From the NCBI GenBank assembly GCA_032209605.1, contig JASFXZ010000003.1, positions 35,490,762 to 35,554,761 of the forward strand: 64,000 nucleotides of DNA. The letters are read 5' to 3'. The notes under the pieces were generated by a model, which made no database searches, was not told the DNA's origin, and saw only the letters and a list, made by a program, of their open reading frames with translations. The translations under genes were made by a program, and so were the position numbers. The DNA is from Mactromeris polynyma (Eukaryota > Mollusca > Bivalvia > Venerida > Mactridae). Of the stretch, positions 13,259-23,641 are shown in pieces (position 1 is the stretch's first letter; every line of letters starts with the position of its first letter).

Positions 13259-14259
13259 CGAGGTGCAGTCAAAAGGTTCCCAGACTGATTATATATTGCA
13301 TAATCTTGACGTCCGATTATGATGAAACTTGTTACGCATATATTCTAAGTACAGTTTTACATTTTGTTAGCAAAATTAATAATGTAACATCGGTATTTCA
13401 ATAGAAAAAGCTATATATTACGTGCCCTACGGAGCGCTTTGAAATATTAATGATATCCTGATTTTTCCCACTGTTATTAACGCTAGTTATGGTATAATTT
13501 GGCGCCGTATTATCGTACCAATTTACATGACATCACATCTAAGTTATTTCTAAAGACTAGTGCACAACAAGCGTCATCGGGTAAGAATTAATAGATTTTT
13601 ACGCATCTTACGAAGCAATGGTAAAATTCGCTGGCGTAGAAACGTCGACGTCATCCGAGCGAACGGAGCAACAGATAGTCATTAAATATTGTGTGAGAGC
13701 GGGAATGACACAAACAGAGACATGAACAGTTTTTAATCATGGAAATATATATATAACATATTAACAAAGGATTTAGGAATGAAAAAAAGAATGTGCAAGA
13801 TGGGTGCCCCGCCTTTTTTCACAAGAAAATATGAAAACCAGGATAGAAGCATCTGAGAAATTTCTCCGGTGCTGGAGAAAGGAGGGAGGTCGATTCTTAA
13901 ATCGTATCATTACCAAGGATGAAACTTGGGTGAAATTTTATGACCCTGAAACATAGGGTCTATGGTGTGGAAAAGACAGAAAATGTATTGAATACTTTGA
14001 AAAAAATTGACTATTATGTGTCTACCCTGACGTCATTTCTTGAGCGAAGTATACGTCATTTTTTAAAAGTGATCCGCTCGGCGTGAGTGATGTTTCTTTG
14101 CTATGTAAAATTTGACTGTTTTATATTTGATTGTTATCTAAAATATATACAGTCATGTAGAATATTGTTTTTGCTTTATCTTGATATAATTTTTATTTTT
14201 CAACTTCAAAGACTGACAACAGTAAAAAGGAAGTCCGGGAACTTTTTGACTGCACCTCG
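13259..14259 (+). mobile_element. Mariner element, internally deleted
   Basis: Terminal inverted repeats begin CGAGGTGCAGTCAAAAGGTT on the left and, read inward from the right, CGAGGTGCAGTCAAAAAGTT. The left repeat continues CCCAGACT and the right CCCGGACT. A TA lies directly outside each end (13257-13258, 14260-14261), the standard Tc1/mariner target duplication. At about 1.0 kb it is shorter than typical mariners (about 1.3 kb). The missing part is the C-terminal catalytic region. CpG is frequent here although the surroundings are depleted, suggesting a fairly recent insertion. Confidence 0.9.
13618..13990 (+). pseudogene. Mariner transposase remnant
   Basis: The ATG at 13618 opens a 35-codon N-terminal piece containing EQQIVIKYCVRAGMTQTET, typical of the mariner DNA-binding region, then a stop. 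Further stops follow. At about 13891-13953 the frame reads RIITKDETWV then FYDPET, the segment around the first catalytic Asp of the DD34D triad. A stop follows directly. In a shifted frame at 13959 the expected SMVWK motif appears. The second and third catalytic Asp regions are absent, so it cannot encode an active enzyme. Confidence 0.85.
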
Positions 14260-14261
14260 TA

Positions 14262-15652
14262 CACGTTCAATTTGTCTATGAAGGATGTCCCCAAAATCCA
14301 AGTGAGAGTTACCTCATAACACATCAAGTTGACGTCCTCTAAGTGTCACAGGTTCACAGCTGTTATTGCCTTGCTTATATCGGGAGTATAGTTCAAACTA
14401 CATGTATGCCACTGATTGACTGATATACTTTGATGTACATAAAATCACCTTCTAGTACCAAGATGTAAAAGATTTATTATTGGGTGAGTACAAAATACAT
14501 TAAAACATAACTTTATTTAGATTTTATTCACGATAACCTAACCATGCATGCAACAGCTAGTTCAGCAATAATTTTTGGTGTAAAATGTGATATTTTACTT
14601 TTTTGTCTGGTTTTCTTCGTTATTGATTCAAATACCAGAACAAATTGAGTGAGTACATTATAGATTTAATTGAAAATAAATTAGGAAAAGGCTGATTCAA
14701 TTTTGGTACATACACTATGAAATATCACTGTTAATCAATGAATAATATGCATTAACAACCCAATATACTTCTGTTGATCGACTTTCTTTTTTGTTAAAAT
14801 TTTTGTGAGTGGATAAACTGCCATGGTAACCAATTAAAATTGTAATGTAATACCAAACAAACTTGATTTATTAAGAAGTTTGCAGTTATATGAAAAACTT
14901 TAAAGTGTCTGAGTTTTATTATTCTGTTAACATTCAAATAGCTTAAAATAAAATACTTAATCATATACTGGGTAAATGACAACAGTTTTTGTAGAATCAT
15001 TTTGTCGAGTACTTATCAATATGTTTAAACGGTTGATTCAAAATAATCTTCATACAATATTTGACATTTTTGTACATGTAAATTCATGAGCGAACTTCTT
15101 ATTAAAACTGCTGTTAATGTCATTATTGAGAAGCCATCAAGTGTAGGGAAATGCCACAGGTTATATGATAAGCATACTGCATTTAGCTGTCAATTTGTGT
15201 GATAAAACCAAGATAAGGGCATGATATGGTACAATCAGAACACATACTGAATTCCCACATCTCCCTCGCTTATCATGAATCACACACATTTAACAGACTG
15301 ACTTAGTACAAATGCCAAATTATCAATCAATATTTTATAAGTTCAATCAGAGCCAATTATACTAGCGAAGTCAATATGGGATTTGTAAGTCAAATCGCAG
15401 GAATGCTGTAGCTGTCAATCAAAGGTTTACCATTGCAATGTGGTGCCAAGTTGACAAATCTAGCACCAAGGTAAGAAATAAAGGTCAACAGTAAATCAGT
15501 CAATGAAAGTCAGAAGGCAAACTCTTGCATCACATTGAATCTATATCAGCTACATGAACAACATTGGAGAAAAAACGACAGGAATTAATTGTATTTGCAA
15601 TACAACAAGGAAAGAATAAAAGAAATGACAATAAAACAAAATGACAAAAAAT
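14262..15652. other. no gene seen
   Basis: AT-rich DNA between the mariner copy and the family C repeats. No supported frame or repeat. Confidence 0.55.
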
Positions 15653-15760
15653 ATGCATATTGCTACAATTACCATATTTGTTTGGTCAGGGCTGATTTCA
15701 AGAATATATCAAGATGTCAACATATATAACTGGTTATAAGAAATCTATTTACTTTTGTCA
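15653..15760 (+). repeat. Dispersed repeat family C, copy 2
   Basis: It shares ACCATATTTGTTTGGTC, TTTCAAGAATATATCAAGAT and ATATATAACTGGTTATAAGA with copies 1 and 3. Its beginning and end are more diverged. The class of the repeat is unknown. Confidence 0.75.
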
Positions 15761-15926
15761 CAATAAAATGGCACAAAGCGATATTTATCCTGACACTAAA
15801 CAACATGCAGGTTATAGGAAGTCTCAAGAAAAGAACAATATATGATGCAAAAACATTATTGACTACATTGACAATACACCTATGTCTATTTCTGTTTATC
15901 TTAACAATATATAATAAAAACGTGTT

Positions 15927-16044
15927 CTTCAATATTGACATATTGCTACATACCATATTTGTTTGGTCCTAGTCGATTTCAAGAATATATCAAGATGTCA
16001 TCATATATAACTGATTATAAAAAATCTATTTCCTACGGTTACTA
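15927..16044 (+). repeat. Dispersed repeat family C, copy 3
   Basis: The best match to copy 1, from TTCAATATTGACATATTGC through CCTACGGTTACTACAC. The final GGTTACTACAC is what copy 1 would look like without the mariner insertion, at least for the bases next to the TA. Confidence 0.75.
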
Positions 16045-16127
16045 CACCAGTCTCATACGGAACATTAATTCAGCCGATGCAAAACACACAAATTATATAT
16101 AAGCATGTTGCTGCTGGTCAAATATGT

Positions 16128-16280
16128 ATTGTAATAAAATACTATGAAAGACCGGTAGGGACATTCCAGTTCATTTGCATTGTAATAAAATACTATGAAA
16201 GACCGGTAGTGACATTCCAGTTCATTTGCATTGTAACAAAATACTATGAAAGACTGGTAGTGACATTCATACTTCATTAT
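16128..16280 (+). repeat. 51-bp tandem triplication of a MITE end
   Basis: Blocks starting ATTGTAATAAAATACTATGA recur at 16128, 16179 and 16230, exactly 51 bases apart. The unit includes TACTATGAAAGACCGGTAGT-GACATTC, the outer end of the adjacent family E element. The left end of that element has therefore been amplified. Open frames here on both strands are by-products. Confidence 0.85.
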
Positions 16281-16499
16281 TTCTCTTCCAGGAAATATTG
16301 AATTCCTGAAGATTAAATCATGAATGTGTGAAGTTGAAATCATGAAGTCACGATTTCAAAATTCACAAATTCATAATCTTGAAGTCATGAATTCACAATT
16401 TCAACTTCAGGCATTCACAATTTCAACTTCACAAATTCAATATTTTTTAGATGAGAAATTATAAATGAAAAGTGAATGTCACCACTAATATTCCATAGA
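16242..16499. mobile_element. MITE family E, copy 1
   Basis: The left arm (GGTAGTGACATTCATACTTC, then TTATTTCTC and AATATTGAATTC) is complementary to the right arm (AATATT, GAGAAATTATAAATGA and AGTGAATGTCACCACTAATA). The interior is built of short palindromic variants of ACAATTTCAACTTCA. Same family as 23416. Non-coding. Confidence 0.75.
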
Positions 16500-16750
16500 T
16501 ATGGAATTAGAGTATAAGCAGATATTAATACACTGCATGAAGCTTATAATTTGGTCACTCAGCCTTAAAACTGCTGTTTACAAAATCTGATCGCAATCTT
16601 TATAAGTACATGTTTTGTACAATGAAAACTTGAGTTTTATGGTTTAAATGCTTGGGAATATTGGTCAATATGAAGTACATACAAATTGGTCAAGTTGTAT
16701 CACAATGTGCAACAGTGTAGCCAGGGTTTGAAAAGCAATACTCACAAGAA

Positions 16751-16930
16751 AAGAGAGATTTAAAGTTGTAACAGGGAATGCCACATACCCAAAATAATGC
16801 CTCCCCACACAGATCCCCAGGAAAACAACAGTCTACAAAACATTAGGCACTGAGGAGGTGCTTTTTAGGGCAAACATGCATGGGAACACCTGGGTGTAAG
16901 GAATTGTCTTGCCGACCATGACAAGGCAGG
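16751..16930 (+). repeat. Dispersed repeat family B, copy 2
   Basis: It contains ACAGGGAATGCCACATACCC, ATGCCTCCCCACACAGATCC, AGGAAAACAACAGTCTACAA and AACATTAGGCACTGAGGAGG, in the order seen in the other B copies. A minus-strand frame overlaps it but is not supported. Confidence 0.65.
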
Positions 16931-18100
16931 AAGTGGGGTCACAGGGAGCTTGAGTGTTACAGAAGGAAATCTGCTCAAGCTTGGGGAGGAGTCCTGGGGA
17001 TGGCCTTGCTCAGATATATTTCTAGTCATTGATAAAATAAGGAGCACTCTCGAGGAGCCCCCAAAATGTCTTTGCTCCAATGCAAACAGTCAATAATGAC
17101 AATTCATACAGACAATTATGACATCATAATGACAGTTATATATAGACTAAATTAGTTTCGTTATATAGCACATATAACATATTGTGGTATATTGGTAGGT
17201 AAAGGTACTTCCTCCTTGCATTAATAAAATGATTTTAGAGTAACTCTTATGCTTACAACAAACCCATGACTGGAATTGTTCACATAACGCACAAGTGTAT
17301 TATGCATAATGGGCACTACACCCTTGATGTGTTTATATATATAAGACAATTAAATGACCAATGAGTCTTTATAATCTGTATAAGCTGACAGTGAGTCAAT
17401 AACTGATTACACCAGAACAATTCTGGGAGATCACCAGATGCAAAACTTGACTGGTACTGAAAGGTTGGTGCTTTAGTGAGGTTTAATTGACAATACATTA
17501 TTACTACATGTGAAAATTGGTACTCACGGTTGTTGCTCAAGAGAGGGACTGTGACTTTGATGTTAATAATAATAATTTATTTCGCATATCTTACCTTAAA
17601 AAGTCTTAAAATGCCACTTGTTTGAAATGTTTATATTGTATGTACATTTGTAAATGATTGGCTTTTTTGTTTACCATATGACTGATTTGTACTATGAGCC
17701 ATGCAGTCAGAGGCATAAATTACTTGCAATAAATAATATTATATTGTTCAGGTATTATTATTCTTATAGCTGTCATTATAATAACAAACATGTACATGAA
17801 ACAAAACTGAATGTCAATAAAATATATTACATCTTATGGACAATTTGTCAATATATCATCATCCTATTTCTAGTTAATTTCCCTAAGGGACCAATGTGAT
17901 TTTATAGCATAATTTTGTATTAATGTGTCAACCTCTAGCTAGAATGATTACATCTATTTCATTATTTCTTTTCTGTTCCAATTCTTTCCAGCATTATTAT
18001 TTTTCTTTGATCATCATGAATTGATTTTACCCCTCCACAGCAATTATATAGAACTTTGTAATGTACAAATCCAGTTTTGATATTTACAAAAATATACTTA
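16931..18100. other. no gene seen
   Basis: AT-rich, with TA-rich microsatellite-like stretches. Nothing supported. Confidence 0.5.
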
Positions 18101-18322
18101 ACAAGAGATGTTTGTAAAACATTATGCCTCCCCGTGACCTAGACCTTTGAACCCATGATCCCAAAATAAATACATTTCCTCTGCTACTCAAGATGAATGT
18201 GTGGACCAAGTTTGCGGATGATAGGTCAAGGGATCTTGAGTTATTGATCAGAAACAAAAAGGTTACGGACCGACCGACATGTGCAAACCAATATGCCCTC
18301 TTCTTTGAAGAGGGGCATAAAA
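18101..18322. mobile_element. Non-autonomous element with ATTATGCC-type ends
   Basis: ACATTATGCCTCCCC at the left is partly complementary to GAGGGGCATAA at the right. Between them are GTGACCTAGACCTTTGAACC, GAATGTGTGGACCAAGTTTG and GGTTACGGACCGACCGACAT. I recognise this block order as a widespread repeat type of bivalve genomes. This is from memory and not database-verified. It has no coding capacity. Confidence 0.65.
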
Positions 18323-19536
18323 AACTCTACTGATAATCAAAAGGTATATTCCTGACACACAAACAAAATTCAAGTTCAGGTAACCTTTGCCAGTAAGTCA
18401 CTAAATGAATGCAAATACAATTTCATTCTTAATTATAATATTCACATTCGGGGGTGATCAAATTGTTACATCAGTAACCTACTAATGCCCTAATATGCAT
18501 TTTTGTACTTGAGACCTAACTTATAATAGGTTCATGATTTTCCGTTATACCATTTATGTAGGCAACTTAAGTACATTGTACTTGTACTGATTTTGCTGAT
18601 GCAACAATTATCACATTCTTCAATAACAATCACATTTATAACTCCCTAACTTAGGTCTACAAAATCAATTAAATTCCAGCCCCAGCAGTCTTCAGAGAGA
18701 CTTTTCTTATAATCAAATTACTTACAAAAGACAAAATGTGATTATATTGATAAATATTGCATGCTTTAATTACTTCTGTTCAGACCTCTTCCTTTACTTG
18801 GGTGACATCTTTATATTATGAACAATTAAGTATAAATAGAAAGAAATCTGGATGATTTTTATGCTGAGATTACAAGGTAACGAAGCTTGTTGCTTAATAT
18901 TTTTTTTACGAGCTCGAGTATCAGGATGTGATACAACTTGCACATAGAGTGTAATTGACATCAAAGGAGAAGACATACAAAACCAAATACCTGTGAAATC
19001 TCAAGGTTTGGCTATGAGACTTGTCAGGTTTTCACAACCACTTGTCAAAACCATACACATTAATGAAGTAAGTTTTACTTCGAAGTTGACATTTTTGCCT
19101 TAAAAGTATTTGTTACAAACAATGTTCAAATATTGCCTTTTATAATAGTATGGTATATATCATTTAAAATCATATATACTGTAGTACACCTATAGATCAC
19201 AATACCAATTAGTACATTTAAAACTAAAGCGAATCCTTATTTTTCATGAGAATTATTACTACCTTAATAAAACTATTATTCAGGAGCTGACCAGGAAGCT
19301 GTGGGTCCAGGACCAAAGGACTCTCCCCTCCAGAAACACCATTTTAACTAAATTAAATACCACAGACAGCTATGCTAATCAATTATATAGTTGCAACATA
19401 AAATCTGTTAAGCGATTACATTTATCTGCAATCGAGACTTGGTCTGTCCACTATATATAACCAACTTAAAAAAATCAAGACATTTATATTTCAGCTAAAT
19501 CATTGTAACCATGTATATGTTACTATGCAAAATAAA
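18323..19536. other. no gene seen
   Basis: AT-rich. No supported feature. Confidence 0.5.
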
Positions 19537-19538
19537 TA

Positions 19539-19716
19539 CAGTTGGACCTTGTTCATTCGAATTCAATGGGTCTGAAATTTTAGTTTGAATATTAATTCTA
19601 CATGGTTTAGCACATTTCAATTCGACATGCATAAGAAGAAACATCGGGGCCTGATATTTACTTCGGTGATATCAAGTATTCTGATAGAAGGTTGTCGAAT
19701 AAATGAGTTCTAACTG
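19539..19716. mobile_element. Pogo/Tigger-like MITE, copy 1
   Basis: The left end is CAGTTGGACCTTGTTCATTC. The right end read inward is CAGTTAGAACTCATTTATTC. A TA flanks each side (19537-19538, 19717-19718). The CAGTTGRACCTCRTTYATTC-type terminus is characteristic of pogo-like MITEs in the Tc1/mariner superfamily. Length 178 bp, non-coding. The same element is at 40826. Confidence 0.85.
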
Positions 19717-19718
19717 TA

Positions 19719-20671
19719 TTACAAAGTGATCTAGTTAGAATTAAGAGTAGTAATAGAAGTACCACATATACTGTATTTAGATCATAATGATACTAACAAG
19801 CGGGTCTGGAATAAAAATCAGTGAGTTAAGTTGATAGCTATAAACTCAGCCTGATACTAGAAAATGGTATTACCATGCCACAGACTAGTAGTTAACTGTA
19901 ATAAATATGACCTGGTAGATTTCCCACTGAATTCTCAGACCAACTAATATACACAAAACCTTAGTCAGCAGACGTTATGTCTATATTAGTGAAATATGTT
20001 GACTGGAAAAACTTGCAGATTGGTTCTGAGAAGAGAGACAATTATTAGCATAAAGTTTGATTGTGTGTCAATGTTTCATAACAGTCATCAACAGTTTATT
20101 GCATGTTTAGCACTAGCACAGATCATCATTAGTTCCAATAACTTGCATATCAATAAGTACCATGTTTTGGTGCTAAGTAAAGGTTAATACCAGACCTCAG
20201 AGACTCTGAAATCTCTGGAGAGAAGGATTTGCAATCATTTACCCATTAAATCTAATCATGTAAAGATGTGCTGGGTTGGATTATTGTTGATTATCAAATA
20301 AAGATTGACATGATTATATTTCCTATTCTACAGAAGTTCATCACACAACCAACAATCTCAAGTTGTACTTTTGTGTTTCAAATCTTTGATCAAATAAAAT
20401 AATTTTCTTATTTATGTGCTCCTTCCTGATCCTAAATCAATAGCATAAATGCAGTTAATATGCTGTAGACAGCTTACCTTACCAGCATTCTGGGTTTCCA
20501 GCCTGTATCAAGTATTCAACATATATATCTCACACCAACATGAGATGGATAAAAGTGAATCAAGATCTTGATGGAACTTTGCTGTCCTTGCAAAGTTTTG
20601 AACTCTTAACTTGCAGATTGTAACATTAACAGTATAAGTGCATATTTCACCACACAGAGATTATATTGTTT
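19719..20671. other. no gene seen
   Basis: AT-rich. No supported feature. Confidence 0.5.
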
Positions 20672-20812
20672 CAGAGAACGCTACATGCACAAGACAATGG
20701 GTCCCCACACAGACCGAAAGGGAACCACAGCCTACAAAACATTAAGCACTTAGGAGGTGCAAGGGTAAACATGTATGGGAATAGGGGTTCAATGAATGAC
20801 CTGGCAAATTTG
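20672..20812 (+). repeat. Dispersed repeat family B, copy 3
   Basis: It shows AGAGAACGCTACATGCAC, GTCCCCACACAGACC, ACAAAACATTAAGCACTTAG and GGAGGTGCAAGGGTAAACAT in the family B order. More diverged than copies 1 and 2. Confidence 0.6.
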
Positions 20813-21700
20813 CAAATCGGCAATTTCAGCCGTTTTTCAAATTGAACTGTTTGTGAATTGCTGAAATATGTATTGTAACATTTAACAGTCAAGTATATAA
20901 AAAAATACTTTTGTGAACAAGTAAATTTGAACTGGCTGATATTTTCACATCTTTCACTCGTTCCACATTGCAGACTTTAATTACGACTTTAAAATATAGC
21001 AGTCATTTACACTACAGAGTTAGCTGGGAGGGCTTCAAATTAATGAGAAAGCTGTAATGACTGAATAATTACTGGGAATATAATGATTATAAATTTCCTG
21101 CCAATATTAAAGGTTTCAAAACTATGAGTAATAAGACAGTGGTTGAACAATCCCATGATGGAATGAAACACTTCGAATATAAGGTTAATTATTTCAATCA
21201 TTATACAACAACAAGCCCTGACGCCAAATTCAAGTTCCTCCTACGTTGTACTTTAAGAAGATAGCAACATCATGATATAAAATGTTCTATCTTTAGAGGA
21301 TAGTCTTTCTAAACATAACATCAAAACTTAGAACCAGTTAATAAACTCAAGTATTACAGTCTTTTATGATGATAGGTGAAAGTTTAGAACAAATGAATAA
21401 AGACACACTAAAACTTCACTTTAACCACTCCATTCAATGAACCGTGGGTTGTTCTACGAGCTGAGAGCCTTCCCTAAACAAAACTTGCACGCAAAATCAT
21501 GTTCACTTAGAAACATAATACAGCCAGAATCTACATATGAATCATCTGGATGACTGAAATGTTCAAAAACATCACCTATTTATACGTTTACAACTTATCT
21601 GCCTACTTGAAATCAACAATTTGATTTATATATAAAATAAATAGAACTGACATCCATACATCATTTTGTTTGTTTATTATTAAGTAGTTTCTAAATTTAT
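20813..21700. other. no gene seen
   Basis: AT-rich, without supported features. Confidence 0.5.
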
Positions 21701-21707
21701 ATCTTAA

Positions 21708-22385
21708 CTACTTGAGGAGTTTGGTGTTTTACTTCAAAACATATTGGATAAAAGAGAAAGCCACCTAGTTGATACACAAGAAGTACAATCTGAAGACATT
21801 GACACCAAGAAGAAAGAGGTACAATCTGAAGACATTGACACCACGAAGAAAGAAGCACAATCTGAAGACATTGACACCAAGAAGAAAGAAGTACAATCTG
21901 AAGACATTGACACCAAGAAGAAAGAAGTACAATCTGAAGACATTGACACCAAGAAGAAAGAGGTACAATCTGAAGACATTGACACCAAGAAGAAAGAGGT
22001 ACAATCTGAAGACATTGACACCAAGAAGAAAGAAGTACAATCTGAAGACATTGACACCAAGAAGAAAGAGGTACAATCTGAAGACATTGACACCAAGAAG
22101 AAAGAAGCACAATCTGAAGACATTGACACCAAGAAGAAAGAAGTACAATCTGAAGACATTGACACCAAGAAGAAAGAAGTACAATCTGAAGACATTGACA
22201 CCAAGAAGAAAGAAGTACAATCTGAAGACATTGACACCCAAGAAGAAAGACGCACAATCTGAAGACATTGACACCAAAAAGAAAGAAGTACAATCTGAAG
22301 ACATTGACACCAAGAAGCAAGAAGTACAATCTGAAGACATTAAAATCAACAATAATGAAGTTACTGTTAATACTGGAGCGATGTG
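21708..22385 (+). CDS. Possible exon: acidic/basic 12-residue repeat protein, one frameshift
   Basis: Sixteen 36-bp repeats (21784-22350) encode EDIDTKKKEVQS in the plus-strand acidic frame. A stop precedes 21708 and there is no ATG, so if coding this is an internal or terminal exon. TCTTAACTACTTGAG before 21717 could be a 3' splice site. Thirteen repeats are in one frame. An extra C near 22232-22238 (GACACCCAAG instead of GACACCAAG) shifts the last three into another frame, which ends NNNEVTVNTGAM and a stop at 22383-22385. The sequence would be highly charged, disordered and lysine/glutamate-rich. I do not recognise the protein. Because 36 is divisible by three, several frames stay open, so a non-coding minisatellite is equally possible. 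Confidence 0.35.
21784..22350 (+). repeat. Minisatellite, 36-bp unit, 16 copies
   Basis: The unit is GAAGACATTGACACCAAGAA followed by GAAAGAAGTACAATCT. Copies differ by A/G at one wobble-like position (GAAGTA or GAGGTA), GTA/GCA, one ACCACGAAG, and terminal changes (AAAAAG, AAGCAA). Terminal copies are the most diverged, as in arrays that grow by unequal exchange in the middle. Confidence 0.95.
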
Positions 22386-23415
22386 ATGTATGTGACATGC
22401 AGTATTGACATTTCTGGTAAAATAACAGGATTTACTGTAAATAACAACCCAGTTATGACATATTTATGTATTTGATGTTGTTATATATATAATACCATGC
22501 TGTCAATACTCATATAAATCTTTTAGCCATGATTTACAAGAAGACAGTTCAAGCTTTAAGCCACATTGACATAACATAACACACTGAGGCCTTCATTATA
22601 TCAAGCTTACTGTTGGAAACACAAGGATAGCACTGATAGAACTATAACAACTGTGATTAACTCTCAGTAGACATATAAAATAATAAGTAGAAAAATACAC
22701 ACCAACACAACTTGGGTGTAGCACATTAAAAGGCATTGTTTTATTTTTAACTAAATATTATGAGGAAATTCTGAAAAAAATCCAGTGAAAAATGACAACT
22801 TTGCTATAACTGTCAATACAACTTGACACTGTCTTTAAATTATCCCCCAAAAAACCTAAGCCATATATTTTTGTTACTAAAAAGCGAGCGGGAAAAATGT
22901 TGACTTTTTTTTATAAAATGAGAATTAAATAACTGATCGAGTTAAATCACTGCAAAAACGAATCTGTTCTGTTCTGTTCTAAAATGTATACAAGTATATA
23001 CTATTCCTGTATTTTAAGTGTTATTTACTAACAAACTATAAATAGATTTGGATGAGTCCATAATAACTGAAGGTGTGCAAGTCTCTTTAAAGTAAATATG
23101 TATCAATACAAACCAATGAATTATTGTCATTTTCAGTAGCAAAGTCTTTATAGTACAATGGTAACCTTAAAGTCTCTTTCTAAGCTACCGGTATCCCCTT
23201 CCACCATGTTAAATGGTCAGATGAAACCTGTGCAAATTGTTGTTTTGTCAATTAACTTGAAATGGACTTGTCCTACTGTTTGTAAGGAAGTAATATTATT
23301 GTTGTAGAAAGATACCAATTAGTGTACCAAGGCCCCTACAATTATACACCAAGACCATGCAGTTATATCTTATCCATGCTTGGTTGCTAGTGTATATATA
23401 AGCAACATTTTATGT
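22386..23415. other. no gene seen
   Basis: AT-rich. Contains a short TGTTC microsatellite at 22963-22980. Confidence 0.5.
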
Positions 23416-23641
23416 TACAAAAGACCAGTTGTGACATTCATGACACTCCATTATTTCTCTCCTAGAAAATATGGAATTCAGGAAGTTGAAATTGAGAATT
23501 TGGGAAGACTTCACAAGTGCGCAAGCATGACTTCACAAATTCATCACTTCAACTTCACAGTTTCCTGATTTCCTCTTTCTGAATTCAATATTTCCTAGTA
23601 GAGAACTAACGAAATGTGAATGTCACCACCAATCTTTTGTA
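23416..23641. mobile_element. MITE family E, copy 2
   Basis: The left end TACAAAAGACCAGTTGTGAC and the right end read inward TACAAAAGATTGGTGGTGAC begin terminal inverted repeats of roughly 65 bases, which continue through ACATTCA, CTCTNCTAG and GAATTCAG. The outermost TA on both sides fits a TA target duplication. 226 bp, non-coding. Confidence 0.85.

Noticed and set aside
12958..13404. 148-codon plus-strand frame
   Set aside because: It crosses a family C repeat and the mariner left terminus, so it cannot be an ancestral gene.
21697..22398. Minus-strand 173-233 codon frames and a second plus-strand frame over the 36-bp array
   Set aside because: The period is a multiple of three, so several frames stay open. 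The repeats rich in Cys/Leu or Lys/Arg are shadows; only the acidic plus frame is plausible.
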